Shown one piece after another: positions 9,879 through 20,538 of a stretch of DNA of 64,000 bases. The first letter of the stretch is position 1; every line of letters starts with the position of its first letter. A program made the position numbers and the translations under genes. Below the pieces are notes generated by a model. It saw only the letters and a list, made by a program, of their open reading frames with translations. It did no database searches and was not told the DNA's origin. Source of the DNA: Acidovorax soli (lineage in GTDB: Bacteria > Pseudomonadota > Gammaproteobacteria > Burkholderiales > Burkholderiaceae_C); contig NZ_FNQJ01000017.1 of the NCBI RefSeq assembly GCF_900107605.1, forward strand, positions 1 through 64,000. Direction: 5' to 3'.

Positions 9879-11592
9879 GATCGCCGTCCGCATCGCCCGC
9901 GCCTGTGCCGATTACGGAGTGCAGTCGGTGGCGGTGTATGCCAATGCCGACATCGATGCGCTGCATGCACGCATGGCTGATGAGGCCTATGGCCTCGATG
10001 GCGACCGGCCGGCCGACACCTATCTGAACATCGCCAAGCTGCTGGAGGTCGCCCGAAAGAGCGGTGCCGACGCTGTGCACCCAGGCTACGGTTTCCTGTC
10101 GGAAAACCAGGCTTTTGCCCAGGCAGTGATCGATGCCGGCCTGGCGTGGATCGGCCCACCACCCGCCACCATCGCCCAGCTGGGCGACAAGGTTCAGGCA
10201 CGCAAGATTGCGCTGCAGGTGGGTGCGCCCCTGGTGGTGGGAACGCCCGACCCGGTCAAGGATGCCAGCGAGGTGCTGGCGTTTGCCGAGCAGCACGGCC
10301 TGCCCATCATCATCAAGGCGGCCTTTGGCGGCGGCGGGCGTGGCATGAAGATCGCCTGGCGCATGGACGAGGTGGCCGAGCTGTTCGACTCCGCCGTGCG
10401 CGAGGCCGTGACGGCCTTTGGCCGTGGCGAGTGCTTTGTCGAGCAGTTTCTGGACAAGCCCCGCCACATCGAGGCCCAGGTGCTGGCGGACACCCATGGC
10501 AACGTGGTGGTGCTGGGCACGCGCGATTGCTCGCTGCAGCGGCGCAACCAAAAACTGGTGGAAGAGGCCCCAGCGCCATTTTTGACCGATGCCCAGCGCG
10601 AGCGCATCCACAGCTCGGCGCGCGACATCTGCGCGGCCGCCGGCTATGTGAGTGCGGGTACGGTGGAGTTTCTGCTCAGCCAGAGCGGCGCCATCTCGTT
10701 CCTGGAGGTCAACACCCGCTTGCAGGTCGAGCACCCCGTGACGGAGCAGACCACCGGCGTGGACCTGGTGGTGGAGCAGCTGCGCGTGGCCGACGGCCTG
10801 CCGCTGTCTGTGGCGCAGACGCCCGCGCCGCTGGGCCATGCTATCGAGTTTCGTATCAACGCCGAAGACGTGGGCCGGGGCTTTCTGCCCACACCCGGCC
10901 CGGTGCAGCGTTTTGATGCGCCCTCGGGCCCCGGCGTGCGCCTGGACACGGGCGTGCAGACGGGCTCGGTGGTTCCGGGCACGTTCGACTCGCTCATGGC
11001 CAAGCTGATCGTGACCGGTGCCACCCGCGAGCAGGCACTTGTGCGTGCTCGCCGTGCGTTGCGCGAGTTTCAGATCGAGGGCGTGGCCTCGGTGCTGCCG
11101 TTCCACCGCGCGGTTATCGACCACCCCGACTTCGTGGGCGCCGATGGTTTCAAGGTGCATACGCGCTGGATTGAATCCGACTTTGCCGCGCCGCTGGCCG
11201 CCTCGATCCAGGCGCAGGCGCGCGCTGAACCACAGCCCGACGCCAGCTTGCTGCGCACCGCCATCGAGATCGACGGCCGCCGCGTCCATCTGGGCCTGCC
11301 CGCCGTGCTGCTGCAGGGGTTGGCGAATGTGTCCGGCGGGGCGGCACAGGTGACGGCACCCGAATTGGCGGTGGATGCCGGCGCGGTCACCTCGCCCATT
11401 GCGGGCAACCTGCACGCCTGGAAGGTGGCCGAGGGCGACCTGGTGCAGGACGGTGACGTGATCGCCGTGATGGAAGCCATGAAGATGGAAATGCAGGTCA
11501 CCGCGCATGGCAGTGGCCGCATCACGCTGACCGCAGAGGCCGGCACCAGCCAGGCGCTGGGGGCGGTGATTGCGCGGATTGCGGGACTCTGA
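9847..11592 (+). CDS. biotin carboxylase with C-terminal biotin carrier domain
   Basis: A 581-residue protein. Residues about 1-450 form a biotin carboxylase: [19 protein letters not shown], the glycine-rich ATP-grasp loop [11 protein letters not shown] near residue 162, VEFLLSQ, and [14 protein letters not shown]. The C-terminal 70 residues are a biotinyl domain with the biotin site EAMKMEMQ. The layout resembles alpha subunits of acyl-CoA carboxylases, but no carboxyltransferase beta subunit is nearby. Instead the neighbour encodes AHS1-AHS2 domains, the carboxyltransferase fold of urea carboxylase. I therefore infer that it carboxylates biotin for a 5-oxoproline-processing complex; an acyl-CoA role remains possible. 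Confidence 0.85.
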   Translation: MKKVLIANRGEIAVRIARACADYGVQSVAVYANADIDALHARMADEAYGLDGDRPADTYLNIAKLLEVARKSGADAVHPGYGFLSENQAFAQAVIDAGLAWIGPPPATIAQLGDKVQARKIALQVGAPLVVGTPDPVKDASEVLAFAEQHGLPIIIKAAFGGGGRGMKIAWRMDEVAELFDSAVREAVTAFGRGECFVEQFLDKPRHIEAQVLADTHGNVVVLGTRDCSLQRRNQKLVEEAPAPFLTDAQRERIHSSARDICAAAGYVSAGTVEFLLSQSGAISFLEVNTRLQVEHPVTEQTTGVDLVVEQLRVADGLPLSVAQTPAPLGHAIEFRINAEDVGRGFLPTPGPVQRFDAPSGPGVRLDTGVQTGSVVPGTFDSLMAKLIVTGATREQALVRARRALREFQIEGVASVLPFHRAVIDHPDFVGADGFKVHTRWIESDFAAPLAASIQAQARAEPQPDASLLRTAIEIDGRRVHLGLPAVLLQGLANVSGGAAQVTAPELAVDAGAVTSPIAGNLHAWKVAEGDLVQDGDVIAVMEAMKMEMQVTAHGSGRITLTAEAGTSQALGAVIARIAGL

Positions 11593-11637
11593 TTGCCGCA
11601 GGGCCGCTGCCTGCGCTGCTCGATCTTTTCGCCCATG

Positions 11638-11662
11638 AAAAAACCGCCCGAGGGCGGTTTTT
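11638..11662. terminator. bidirectional intrinsic terminator
   Basis: A perfect stem AACCGCCC/GGGCGGTT with a short loop, flanked by an A run on the left and a T run on the right. It lies between the convergent carboxylase and aminotransferase genes and can serve both strands. Confidence 0.85.
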
Positions 11663-11680
11663 GTGTGGCTGCTGGGAGGC

Positions 11681-12889
11681 TCAGACCACCTTGGCAATGG
11701 CCTGGCAGACGTAGTCGATGTTCTTGCTGTTGAGCGCAGCCACGCACATGCGGCCGGTGTCGGTGCCGTACACGCCGAACTCGCTGCGCAGGCGCACCAT
11801 CTGGTCCTTGGACAGGCCCGAGTAGCTGAACATGCCGATCTGGGTGGTGATGAAGGACATGTCCTTGCTCACGCCAGCGGCCTTCAGGCCATCGACCAGC
11901 TTTTGGCGCATGGCCTTGATGCGCACGCGCATCTCGCCCAGTTCCTTTTCCCACAGGGCGCGCAGTTCGGGGTTGCCCAGCACGGCAGCCACGATGGCGC
12001 CACCGTGGGTGGGCGGGTTGGAGTAGTTGGTGCGGATGGCGATCTTGAGCTGGCTCAGCACGCGGTCGGTTTCTTCCTTGCTGCTGCCGACCACGCTCAG
12101 GGCGCCCACGCGCTCGCCGTACAGGCTGAAGCTCTTGGAGAAGCTGGTGGAGACGAAGATGTTCAGGCCAGCGGCCACAAACTTGGCGATCACGGCGCCG
12201 TCTTCGGCGATGCCGTAGCCAAAGCCCTGGTAGGCCATGTCCAGGAAGGCGGTGAGGTTGCGTGCCTTCACGGCGGCGATCACCTGGTCCCATTGGGCGG
12301 GGGTGATGTCGTAGCCGGTGGGGTTGTGGCAGCAGGCGTGCAGCAGCACGATGGTGCCTTCGGCGGCGGCGTTCAGCTTGGCCAGCATGCCGTCGAAGTT
12401 GATGCCGCCCAGGCCGCCGTTGGCGCTTTGGTCGAAGTAGGGGTAGGTGTCGACAGGGAAGCCAGCGTTGGTGAACAAGGCGCGGTGGTTTTCCCAGCTG
12501 GGGTCGGAAATCAGCACGGTGGCGTTGGGGCTGATCTTTTTCAGGAAGTCGGCGCCGATCTTCAGGCCGCCGGTGCCGCCAATGGCTTGCACCGTGGCCA
12601 CGCGGCCGCTCTTGACCACATCGGAGTCCGCGCCGAACACCAGGCCCTTCACGGCGGCGTCGTAGGCGGCAATACCGTCGATGGGCAGGTAGCCACGGGC
12701 GGTGGGCTTGTCCATCATGGCCTTTTCAGCGGCCTGCACGCACTGCAGCAGGGGCAGCTTGCCGTTGTCGTCGAAATAAACGCCCACGCCCAGGTTGACC
12801 TTGTTGGGGTTGGTGTCTGCGGCGAATTGTTCGTTCAGACCCAGGATGGGGTCGCGGGGGGCCATTTCGACGGCGGTGAACAGAGACAT
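11681..12889 (-). CDS. tyrB: aromatic amino acid aminotransferase
   Basis: A 402-residue class I aminotransferase that depends on pyridoxal phosphate. The pattern is that of the TyrB/AspC group: NLGVGVYFDDNGKLPLL, ACCHNPTGYD, and the cofactor lysine in STSFSKSFSLYGERVGA. It probably interconverts aromatic amino acids and their 2-oxo acids with glutamate, and may also accept aspartate. Start ATG 12889. It is divergent from uvrB with a 106-base gap that contains both promoters; I see no clear LexA box there. Confidence 0.92.
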   Translation of the reverse strand: MSLFTAVEMAPRDPILGLNEQFAADTNPNKVNLGVGVYFDDNGKLPLLQCVQAAEKAMMDKPTARGYLPIDGIAAYDAAVKGLVFGADSDVVKSGRVATVQAIGGTGGLKIGADFLKKISPNATVLISDPSWENHRALFTNAGFPVDTYPYFDQSANGGLGGINFDGMLAKLNAAAEGTIVLLHACCHNPTGYDITPAQWDQVIAAVKARNLTAFLDMAYQGFGYGIAEDGAVIAKFVAAGLNIFVSTSFSKSFSLYGERVGALSVVGSSKEETDRVLSQLKIAIRTNYSNPPTHGGAIVAAVLGNPELRALWEKELGEMRVRIKAMRQKLVDGLKAAGVSKDMSFITTQIGMFSYSGLSKDQMVRLRSEFGVYGTDTGRMCVAALNSKNIDYVCQAIAKVV

Positions 12890-12995
12890 GAAAATCCTTG
12901 AAAGGTTGTCAGTAGCGAAGAATCCGGGCGTGGTGTACTGTGCCGGGTTCCGCCGATTTTAACGGGCGGCCTGCTCGTCCCGTTGACCACGCCCC

Positions 12996-15086
12996 ATGCC
13001 AGATATCACCGAAGTCATCACTGAAAAGCAGGACGGCGAGTGCGTCCGCTTCCCCGATTCCCCCTTCGAACTGTTCCAGCCCTATCCGCCGGCGGGCGAC
13101 CAGCCCGAGGCCATTGCCAAGCTGGTGGAGGGTCTGCAGGACGGCGAGACCTTCCAGACGCTGCTGGGTGTGACGGGCTCGGGCAAGACCTTCACCATGG
13201 CCAACGTGATCGCGCGCATGGGCCGCCCTGCCATCGTGTTCGCGCCCAACAAGACGCTGGCGGCGCAGCTCTACAGCGAGTTCCGTGAGTTCTTCCCCAA
13301 GAACGCCGTCGAATATTTCGTGAGCTACTACGACTATTACCAACCTGAGGCTTACGTGCCGCAGCGCGACCTGTTCATCGAGAAGGACAGCGCCATCAAC
13401 GAGCATATCGAGCAGATGCGATTGAGCTGTACCAAGAGCCTGATGGAGCGCAAGGACGTAGTCATCGTGGCCACCGTGTCGGCCATCTACGGCATTGGCG
13501 AGCCCGAGAGCTACCACCGCATGGTGATGACGCTGCGCACGGGCGACAAGCTGGGCCAGCGGGATGTGATTGCCCAGCTGATCCGCATGCAGTACCAGCG
13601 CAATGAAGCGGACTTTTCGCGCGGCAAGTTCCGCGTGCGGGGCGACACCATCGACGTGTTTCCGGCCGAGCATTCCGAGCTGGCGATGCGCATCGAGCTG
13701 TTTGATGACGAGATCGAGAGCCTGCAGCTGTTCGATCCGCTCACGGGACGCGTCAAGCAGAAGATTCCGCGCTTCACCGTGTACCCCAGCAGCCACTACG
13801 TGACCCCGCGCGACAAAGTGCTGGCGGCAGTGGAGACCATCAAGCTGGAGCTGGCCGAGCGCCTGCAGCAGCTGCTGGCCGACGGCAAGCTGGTGGAGGC
13901 CCAACGGCTGGAGCAGCGCACACGCTTTGACCTGGAGATGCTCAGCGAGGTAGGGCACTGCAAGGGCATCGAGAATTACACGCGCCACCTGTCGGGCGCC
14001 GCGCCGGGCGACCCGCCGAGCACGCTGACCGACTACATGCCCAAGAACGCCATCATGTTCCTGGACGAGAGCCACCAGATGATCGGCCAGCTCAACGCCA
14101 TGTACAGCGGCGACCGATCACGCAAGACCACGCTGGTGGAATATGGTTTTCGCCTGCCATCGGCGCTGGACAACCGCCCGCTCAAGTTCGAGGAGTTCGA
14201 GCAGCGCATGCGGCAGGTGATCTTTGTTTCGGCCACGCCGGCCGACTATGAAAAAACCCATTCGGGCCAGATCGTGGACCAGGTGGTACGTCCCACCGGC
14301 CTGGTGGACCCGGTGGTGGAAGTGCGTCCCGCCACCCACCAGGTGGATGATGTGCTGCAGGAAATACGCATTCGCGTTGAAAAGTATGAGCGCGTACTTA
14401 TTACCACGCTGACCAAGCGCATGGCCGAGCAGCTGACCGACTATCTGACGGACAACGGCGTGAAGGTGCGCTACCTGCACAGCGATGTGGACACCGTGGA
14501 GCGCGTCGAAATCATCCGCGATCTGCGCCTGGGGGCGTTCGACGTGCTGGTGGGCATCAACCTGCTGCGCGAAGGGCTGGACATTCCCGAGGTGTCGCTT
14601 GTGGCCATCCTGGACGCCGACAAGGAAGGCTTCCTGCGCGCCGAGCGCAGCCTGATCCAGACCATCGGCCGCGCGGCGCGCAATCTGAACGGCAAGGCCA
14701 TCCTGTATGCCGACCGGATGACCGACTCGATGAAAAAAGCCATCGGCGAGACGGAACGTCGGCGCGTCAAGCAGATCGCACACAACAAGGCCCACGGAAT
14801 CACGCCACGCAGCATTGTCAAGCGGGTAAGAGACCTGATTGACGGGGTTTACAGCGAAAAGGCCGGCAAGGACGCCGAGCGGCTGGAGCAGGAAGCGATA
14901 CAGCGTGCGCAGGTGGAGGACATGTCGGAGAAGGATGTGGCGCGCGAGATCAAGCGTCTGGAAAAACTCATGCTGGAACATGCGCGCAACCTGGAATTCG
15001 AGCAGGCAGCACGCGTGCGCGACCAGTTGACACGGCTCAAGGACCAGGCTTTTGGAGCGCATGGCAGCGATTCAGTGGCACTCTGA
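12996..15086 (+). CDS. uvrB: excinuclease ABC subunit B
   Basis: A 696-residue UvrB, the helicase-like damage-verification subunit of nucleotide excision repair. Walker A is [10 protein letters not shown] near residue 60; the beta-hairpin region [15 protein letters not shown] follows; the helicase motif DESHQMIGQ lies near residue 353 and [14 protein letters not shown] near 530. A UVR domain for UvrC contact is at the C-terminus ([18 protein letters not shown]). The length is normal. Confidence 0.97.
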   Translation: MPDITEVITEKQDGECVRFPDSPFELFQPYPPAGDQPEAIAKLVEGLQDGETFQTLLGVTGSGKTFTMANVIARMGRPAIVFAPNKTLAAQLYSEFREFFPKNAVEYFVSYYDYYQPEAYVPQRDLFIEKDSAINEHIEQMRLSCTKSLMERKDVVIVATVSAIYGIGEPESYHRMVMTLRTGDKLGQRDVIAQLIRMQYQRNEADFSRGKFRVRGDTIDVFPAEHSELAMRIELFDDEIESLQLFDPLTGRVKQKIPRFTVYPSSHYVTPRDKVLAAVETIKLELAERLQQLLADGKLVEAQRLEQRTRFDLEMLSEVGHCKGIENYTRHLSGAAPGDPPSTLTDYMPKNAIMFLDESHQMIGQLNAMYSGDRSRKTTLVEYGFRLPSALDNRPLKFEEFEQRMRQVIFVSATPADYEKTHSGQIVDQVVRPTGLVDPVVEVRPATHQVDDVLQEIRIRVEKYERVLITTLTKRMAEQLTDYLTDNGVKVRYLHSDVDTVERVEIIRDLRLGAFDVLVGINLLREGLDIPEVSLVAILDADKEGFLRAERSLIQTIGRAARNLNGKAILYADRMTDSMKKAIGETERRRVKQIAHNKAHGITPRSIVKRVRDLIDGVYSEKAGKDAERLEQEAIQRAQVEDMSEKDVAREIKRLEKLMLEHARNLEFEQAARVRDQLTRLKDQAFGAHGSDSVAL

Positions 15087-15159
15087 ACGCGTGTGCCCTA
15101 AGGGCAATGGAACTTGATCGATGAAATTGTGACTTGTTGGTTTTTTAACCCGACAAAAT

Positions 15160-15205
15160 CGATTGGGATTTATGGTATACTCTTACAAAATACTCAAGAA
15201 AAGAG
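15160..15205 (+). promoter_or_regulatory. promoter region of the isc operon
   Basis: TATACT at 15176-15181 with an upstream TGG (extended -10) is the best -10 box; no strong -35 is visible, which suits an activated or extended -10 promoter. The bases right after it (ATACTCTTACAAAATACTC) overlap where IscR binds its own promoter in E. coli, but they match that box only weakly. A leader of about 140 bases with a GGGCCCTG/CAGGGCCC inverted repeat precedes iscR. Confidence 0.45.
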
Positions 15206-15328
15206 CCCAACGATGAAGGGCCCTGTGCCAGGCAACTGGATGGGGCAAGGGGCGGAGACGGTGCAGGCGCTGCGCATTTGCCAGGGCCCGCAGTTTTATA
15301 ACGAACAAGCGTAGACAAGGAGCTTGCG

Positions 15329-15865
15329 ATGCGTCTCACAACCAAAGGCCGTTTTGCGGTCACCGCCATGATTGACCTGGCTTTGCGCCAGAACAATGGC
15401 CCTGTCACGCTGGCGGCCATCAGCCAGAGGCAACAAATTTCGCTGTCCTACCTGGAGCAGCTCTTTGGCAAGCTGCGCCGCCACGAGCTCGTGGAATCCA
15501 CCCGGGGGCCTGGCGGTGGCTACACCCTGGCCCGCAAGGCGGCCGACATCACGGTGGCCGACATCATCGTTTCGGTGGATGAGCCGATTGATGCCACGCA
15601 GTGTGGTGGCAAGGAAAATTGCCTGGGCGAGGCGGGGCGCTGCATGACGCATGAGTTGTGGGCTTCGCTCAACCAGCGCATGGTCGAGTTCCTCGACTCC
15701 GTCACGTTGCAGAAGCTGGTGGACGAGCAACTGGCCAAGGGCGTGCAGATCGAGGACAAGCCCGTTGCGCGGCGCGCTATCTCCACGACTCCCGTGGTCA
15801 AGCCCATTCGCGTGAATGCACCCAATTCGGTGTTCGCGCTGGGTAACGTCTTCGCCAAATCCTGA
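15329..15865 (+). CDS. iscR: Rrf2 family Fe-S cluster regulator IscR
   Basis: A 178-residue winged helix regulator. MRLTTKGRFAVTAMIDLAL opens the helix-turn-helix domain; three cysteines (Cys92, Cys98, Cys105) and a nearby histidine form the usual 2Fe-2S site. In E. coli the cluster-bound form represses the isc operon and the cluster-free form activates other Fe-S genes. AAGGAG lies nine bases before ATG 15329. It is first in the iscRSUA order. Confidence 0.96.
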   Translation: MRLTTKGRFAVTAMIDLALRQNNGPVTLAAISQRQQISLSYLEQLFGKLRRHELVESTRGPGGGYTLARKAADITVADIIVSVDEPIDATQCGGKENCLGEAGRCMTHELWASLNQRMVEFLDSVTLQKLVDEQLAKGVQIEDKPVARRAISTTPVVKPIRVNAPNSVFALGNVFAKS

Positions 15866-15976
15866 TACCTGGGGCGCCCGGTTCGGCCCTGGGGTCGGCA
15901 CCGCCCTGAACGTGTTTCTCGAACCTTGTTTTTTTGAGTTTGCCAGCCGGAAATTTTTACTGAGCCAGCCATGGAC

Positions 15977-17191
15977 ATGACCCCGCATTTCCCCATCTAT
16001 CTCGATTACGGCGCCACCACGCCGGTGGATCCACGCGTTGTGGATGCCATGATTCCGTGGCTGCGCGAACATTTCGGCAACCCCGCTTCCCGCAGCCACG
16101 CCTGGGGCTGGGAGGCCGAAGAGGCCGTGGAAAAAGCACGCGTGCAAGTGGCCGACCTGATCGGTGCCGACCCCCGCGAGATCGTCTGGACCAGCGGTGC
16201 CACCGAGTCCATCAACCTCGCCTTGAAGGGTGCCGCCCATTTCTACCAGGGCAAGGGCAAGCACCTCATCACCCTCAAGACCGAGCACAAGGCCGTGCTG
16301 GACACCATGCGCGAGCTGGAGCGCCAGGGTTTCGAGGTGACCTACCTGGATGTGCAGGAGGATGGCCTGGTCAACATGGACGCCCTGAAGGCGGCCATTC
16401 GCCCCGACACCATCTTGATCAGCATCCTGTTCGTGAACAACGAAATCGGTGTGATCCAGGACATTCCGGCCATTGGCGCCCTGTGCCGCGAGAAAGGCAT
16501 CCTGCTGCATGTGGATGCCGCGCAGGCCACAGGCCGGGTCGAGATCGACATGAGCGTTCTGCCGATCGACCTGATGAGCATGACGGCCCACAAGACCTAC
16601 GGCCCCAAGGGTGTGGGCGCCTTGTTTGTGCGCCGCAAGCCCCGCGTCCGCCTGGAAGCACAGATGCACGGTGGTGGCCACGAGCGCGGCATGCGTTCGG
16701 GCACGCTGCCCACGCACCAGATCGTGGGCATGGGCGAGGCCTTTCGCATCGCCAAGGAAGAAATGGCCGAGAGCAATGCCAAGGCTCGCGCATTGCAGCA
16801 GCGCCTGCTCAATGGCTTGAAGGATATCGAGCAGGTGTTCATCAATGGCAGCCTGGAGCGCCGGGTGCCGCAGAACCTGAACATGAGCTTCAATTTCGTC
16901 GAAGGCGAATCGCTGATCATGGGGATCAAGGGTTTGGCGGTGTCGTCGGGCTCTGCCTGCACTTCGGCCAGCCTGGAGCCCAGCTATGTCCTGCGCGCCC
17001 TGGGCCGCAGCGACGAACTGGCACACAGCAGCCTGCGCATGACCATTGGCCGTTTCACCACCGAAGAAGAGATCGACTACGCCATTGGCACCATTCGTGA
17101 AAACGTGGCCCGCCTGCGCGAACTCAGCCCGCTGTGGGAGATGTACCAGGACGGCATCGATATCAGCACCATCCAGTGGGCAGCGCACTGA
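15977..17191 (+). CDS. iscS: cysteine desulfurase IscS
   Basis: The enzyme removes sulfur from cysteine and passes it to the scaffold IscU and to tRNA thiolation. Clear landmarks are [14 protein letters not shown], the pyridoxal phosphate lysine in [24 protein letters not shown] and the active cysteine in [15 protein letters not shown]. The frame also allows ATG 15971, but starting at 15977 gives 404 residues, the E. coli length. The C-terminus ([11 protein letters not shown]) that contacts IscU is conserved. Confidence 0.96.
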   Translation: MTPHFPIYLDYGATTPVDPRVVDAMIPWLREHFGNPASRSHAWGWEAEEAVEKARVQVADLIGADPREIVWTSGATESINLALKGAAHFYQGKGKHLITLKTEHKAVLDTMRELERQGFEVTYLDVQEDGLVNMDALKAAIRPDTILISILFVNNEIGVIQDIPAIGALCREKGILLHVDAAQATGRVEIDMSVLPIDLMSMTAHKTYGPKGVGALFVRRKPRVRLEAQMHGGGHERGMRSGTLPTHQIVGMGEAFRIAKEEMAESNAKARALQQRLLNGLKDIEQVFINGSLERRVPQNLNMSFNFVEGESLIMGIKGLAVSSGSACTSASLEPSYVLRALGRSDELAHSSLRMTIGRFTTEEEIDYAIGTIRENVARLRELSPLWEMYQDGIDISTIQWAAH

Positions 17192-17230
17192 ATTCCTGAA
17201 GATTTCTGAAGAATTGAAGAGGTACACATC

Positions 17231-17632
17231 ATGGCTTACTCCGACAAAGTGGTTGACCATTACGAAAACCCCCGCAACGTGGGTTCGTTCGACAAGGGTG
17301 ACGATTCCGTGGGCACCGGCATGGTGGGCGCTCCTGCCTGCGGCGACGTGATGAAGCTGCAGATCAAGGTGAACCCGCAAACCGGCGTCATTGAAGATGC
17401 CCGTTTCAAGACCTATGGCTGCGGCTCTGCCATTGCCTCGTCGTCGCTGGTGACCGAATGGGTCAAGGGCAAGACGCTGGACGAAGCGGCGGCCCTGAAA
17501 AACAGCGAGATCGCCGAAGAGCTGGCTCTGCCGCCCGTCAAGATCCACTGCTCCATCCTCGCCGAAGACGCCATCAAGGCGGCCGTGAACGACTACAAGG
17601 CCAAGCACCACAGCGAGGCGGCCGCAGCCTGA
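17231..17632 (+). CDS. iscU: Fe-S cluster scaffold protein IscU
   Basis: A 133-residue scaffold on which 2Fe-2S clusters are assembled. The three ligand cysteines Cys37, Cys64 and Cys107 and Asp39 are present, as is the LPPVK motif (residues 100-104) that the chaperone HscA recognises. It sits 39 bases after iscS with an AAGAGG site upstream and three bases before iscA. Confidence 0.97.
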   Translation: MAYSDKVVDHYENPRNVGSFDKGDDSVGTGMVGAPACGDVMKLQIKVNPQTGVIEDARFKTYGCGSAIASSSLVTEWVKGKTLDEAAALKNSEIAEELALPPVKIHCSILAEDAIKAAVNDYKAKHHSEAAAA

Positions 17633-17634
17633 CC

Positions 17635-17958
17635 ATGGCCATTACGCTGACAGAAGCTGCTGCCCGGCATGTCTCCCGCTACCTGGCGCGCCGGGGCAAA
17701 GGATTGGGCGTGCGCCTGGGGGTCAAGACCACCGGCTGCTCGGGCTTGGCCTACAAGCTCGAATATGTGGATGACTCCGAACCGGAAGACATCGTGTTTG
17801 AAAACCACGGCGTCAAGGTGCTGATCGACCCCAAGAGCCTGGCCTACATCGATGGCACCGAGCTGGATTTTGTGCGCGAAGGCCTGAATGAAGGCTTCAA
17901 GTTCAACAACCCCAATGAACGGGACCGCTGCGGCTGCGGTGAGAGCTTCCGCGTTTGA
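17635..17958 (+). CDS. iscA: A-type Fe-S carrier IscA
   Basis: A 107-residue A-type carrier protein. Cys35 (TGCSG) and the C-terminal CGCGESF pair are the three conserved ligands. It passes clusters or iron to target proteins. ATG 17635 begins two bases after the iscU stop, so translation is probably coupled. A terminator-like hairpin follows it. Confidence 0.96.
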   Translation: MAITLTEAAARHVSRYLARRGKGLGVRLGVKTTGCSGLAYKLEYVDDSEPEDIVFENHGVKVLIDPKSLAYIDGTELDFVREGLNEGFKFNNPNERDRCGCGESFRV

Positions 17959-17981
17959 GGCTTTCTGCCGCGTTGCCGTCC

Positions 17982-18015
17982 AACCGCCATCGCGCTGCGT
18001 GCTGGCGGTTTTTTA
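17982..18015 (+). terminator. terminator-like hairpin between iscA and hscB
   Basis: AACCGCCA pairs with TGGCGGTT across a 16-base loop and is followed by a T run. It lies 24 bases after iscA and 21 bases before hscB, so it may reduce transcription into hscB-hscA-fdx rather than end it. Confidence 0.65.
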
Positions 18016-18035
18016 TTGATCCTGCGTGACCTGGT

Positions 18036-18560
18036 ATGGGCATGAATCTGCAATCTGACGACTTTGAGCTGTTTGGCGTGCCGCAATGCTTTGCCCAGAA
18101 CCGGGCGGCACTGGATGCGCGCTGGAAGGAACTGCAGCGCGAGGCCCATCCCGACAAATTTGCGGCACAGGGCGCCGCTGCCCAGCGGTTGGCCATGCAG
18201 TGGTCGGTGCGCATCAACGAGGCCTACCAGCGCCTGAAAGAGCCGATGCGCCGTGCCGCCTATCTGTGCGAACTGCATGGCACACCCATCCAGGCCGAAG
18301 ACAACACCGCCATGCCCGCAAGCTTTCTGATGCAGCAGATGGAGTGGCGTGAATCGCTGGAGGAAGCGCGTTCATCTGCCGAGCTGGACGCACTGGACGA
18401 TGGCGTGCAGCAGGCCCAGAGCCAGGCGCTGGCACTTTGCGGCCAACTGATCGATGAGCAAAAGGACTATGCCGCTGCAGCGCGGCAGGTCAGAGCCCTC
18501 ATGTTCATTGCGCGATTTGCCGACGACATCGAGCGGCGCCGGGATCAGCTGGGACAATAG
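18036..18560 (+). CDS. hscB: Fe-S co-chaperone HscB
   Basis: A 174-residue J-type co-chaperone. The J domain has the HPD triad at residues 38-40 and is followed by a C-terminal helical domain that binds IscU ([20 protein letters not shown]). It delivers IscU to HscA and stimulates its ATPase. ATG 18036 was used; an alternative ATG is at 18042. Confidence 0.94.
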   Translation: MGMNLQSDDFELFGVPQCFAQNRAALDARWKELQREAHPDKFAAQGAAAQRLAMQWSVRINEAYQRLKEPMRRAAYLCELHGTPIQAEDNTAMPASFLMQQMEWRESLEEARSSAELDALDDGVQQAQSQALALCGQLIDEQKDYAAAARQVRALMFIARFADDIERRRDQLGQ

Positions 18561-18628
18561 CGGAATCACCCCTTTTTCGAGGCGCGTTGCGCGTGGCACA
18601 GCCTCATCACGTAGAACACAAGATCTTC

Positions 18629-20500
18629 ATGGCGCTTTTGCAGATTTCCGAGCCCGGACAGTCCCCCGACCCGCACCAGCGGCGCATTGCGGTCGGCATT
18701 GATTTGGGCACCACGCATTCCCTGGTGGCGGCGGTGCGCAATGGCGTGGCCGAGTGCCTGCCCGACGGTGAGGGGCGCGTGCTGCTGCCATCGGTGGTGC
18801 GCTACCTGGAGCAGGGCGGGCGGCAGATTGGCTACGACGCAATAGCAGCGCAGTCCGGCGATGCCCGCAATACCATCGCCTCGGCCAAGCGCTTCATGGG
18901 CCGTGGTCTGAAGGATGTGGCGGACGCAGAGCAGTTGCCCTACGAATTCGTCCAGAGCCCCGACGCCAGCGCTGGCGGTATGGTGGGGCTGCTGACGGCG
19001 GGGGGCGTGAAGTCACCGGTGGAAATCAGTGCCGAGATCCTGGCCACGCTGCGTTACCGCGCCGAAGACACCTTCAACGACGACCCGTACGGTGCAGTGA
19101 TCACGGTGCCGGCCTATTTTGATGACGCCCAGCGCCAGGCCACCAAAGATGCAGCCAAGCTGGCCGGAATCCATCTGCTGCGCCTGATCAATGAACCAAC
19201 CGCTGCGGCCATTGCCTATGGCCTGGACAATGCCAGCGAAGGCGTCTACGCGGTTTACGACCTGGGCGGCGGCACCTTCGACATCTCCGTGTTGCGACTG
19301 ACGCAAGGCGTTTTCGAAGTGATTGCCACCGGCGGCGATTCCGCCCTGGGCGGCGATGACTATGACGCAGCGCTTGCCAATTGGGTGCTTGAGCAGCAGG
19401 GCTTGTCCGCCAATACGCCTGCCGACAAGGCAGCAATCCGCATGGCGGCCAGAGCCTGTAAGGAAACCTTGACTGCTACTGAAATAGTAGCGTTTGTCGT
19501 TGATTTGACAGTTGGTAGCGTGCGATTGGATGTCAAACAATCCGATTTTGAAGCCGCTACCGCCGAGTTGACCGCGCGCTCCATGGCCGCGGTGCGCCGC
19601 GTCTTGCGCGATGCGAAGCTGGCGCGCGACGACGTGCAGGGGGTGGTCATGGTGGGCGGCTCCACCCGCATGCCCCAGGTGCAGCGTGCAGTGGCCGAGT
19701 TTTTTGGCAAGGAGCCCCTGACCAATCTCAACCCGGACGAGGTGGTCGCACTGGGTGCCGCCATCCAGGCCAACCAGTTGGCGGGCAACAACACGGCGGG
19801 CGATCTGTTGCTGCTCGACGTGATTCCCCTGTCGCTGGGCATCGAGACCATGGGCGGGCTGGTGGAGCGCATCGTGGCCCGCAACGAGACTATTCCCACC
19901 GCCAAGGCGCAGGACTTCACCACCTACAAGGATGGCCAGACCGCATTGGCCATCCATGTGGTGCAGGGCGAGCGCGACCTCGTGCAGGACTGCCGCAGTC
20001 TGGCCCGTTTCGAGCTGCGCGGCATACCTGCGATGGCGGCCGGCGCAGCCCGCATCCGGGTCACTTTCACGGTCGATGCCGATGGCCTGCTGAGTGTGAA
20101 TGCCCGGGAGCAGGGCAGTGGTGTCGAGGCCCGCATCGACGTGAAGCCCTCCTATGGCCTGTCGGACGACCAGATCGCCCGCATGCTGCAAGACGGCTTT
20201 GCCACGGCCGCGCAGGACATGCGCGCACGGGCCGTGGTGGAGGCGCGCGTGGATGCCGACCGCATGCTGATGGCGACCCAGAGCGCCCTGGATGCCGATG
20301 GCGACGTGTTGACTGGGCCCGAACGGGCCGACATCGAGGCCTTGATGACCGCCCTGGGCCAGCAACGCGAGTCCGACGATGCCGCCGTCATCGAGGCGGC
20401 GACCCAGGCCCTGGCCAAGGGCACAGAGGCCTTTGCCGCGCAGCGCATGAACCGCGGCATTCGCCAGGCCCTGGCGGGCAAGAACGTGCAGGCTTTCTGA
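18629..20500 (+). CDS. hscA: Fe-S chaperone HscA (Hsp70 type)
   Basis: A 623-residue Hsp70 homologue specialised for Isc[14 protein letters not shown] followed by [13 protein letters not shown] matches HscA and fixes the start at 18629, although the frame runs from 18587. Other landmarks are [13 protein letters not shown] and [14 protein letters not shown] in the ATPase domain and [13 protein letters not shown] in the substrate domain. DNA coding for about residues 283-310 is markedly AT-richer and holds a perfect hairpin of the dispersed repeat family. Confidence 0.96.
   Translation: MALLQISEPGQSPDPHQRRIAVGIDLGTTHSLVAAVRNGVAECLPDGEGRVLLPSVVRYLEQGGRQIGYDAIAAQSGDARNTIASAKRFMGRGLKDVADAEQLPYEFVQSPDASAGGMVGLLTAGGVKSPVEISAEILATLRYRAEDTFNDDPYGAVITVPAYFDDAQRQATKDAAKLAGIHLLRLINEPTAAAIAYGLDNASEGVYAVYDLGGGTFDISVLRLTQGVFEVIATGGDSALGGDDYDAALANWVLEQQGLSANTPADKAAIRMAARACKETLTATEIVAFVVDLTVGSVRLDVKQSDFEAATAELTARSMAAVRRVLRDAKLARDDVQGVVMVGGSTRMPQVQRAVAEFFGKEPLTNLNPDEVVALGAAIQANQLAGNNTAGDLLLLDVIPLSLGIETMGGLVERIVARNETIPTAKAQDFTTYKDGQTALAIHVVQGERDLVQDCRSLARFELRGIPAMAAGAARIRVTFTVDADGLLSVNAREQGSGVEARIDVKPSYGLSDDQIARMLQDGFATAAQDMRARAVVEARVDADRMLMATQSALDADGDVLTGPERADIEALMTALGQQRESDDAAVIEAATQALAKGTEAFAAQRMNRGIRQALAGKNVQAF
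19475..19530 (+). repeat. palindromic repeat copy inside hscA
   Basis: GCTACT at 19475-19480 and AGTAGC at 19486-19491 form a perfect hairpin with a five-base loop. The following sequence is AT-rich and reads in frame through the linker-like part of the ATPase domain ([15 protein letters not shown]). Confidence 0.5.
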
Positions 20501-20538
20501 ACCCACCGAGCGTACCCCTGCGAACAAGAAGACCATCC

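Noticed and set aside
9847-11592. Annotation as acetyl-CoA carboxylase subunit AccC
   Set aside because: AccC has no biotin carrier domain, and no accB, accA or accD is nearby. The fused biotinyl domain and pxp context point elsewhere.
12890-12995. LexA box upstream of uvrB
   Set aside because: CTGT occurs near 12937 but no matching ACAG lies at the required spacing.
15114-15314. Short open frame in the iscR leader
   Set aside because: It spans the likely -10 box and leader, has no good start signal, and shows no likeness to a known peptide.
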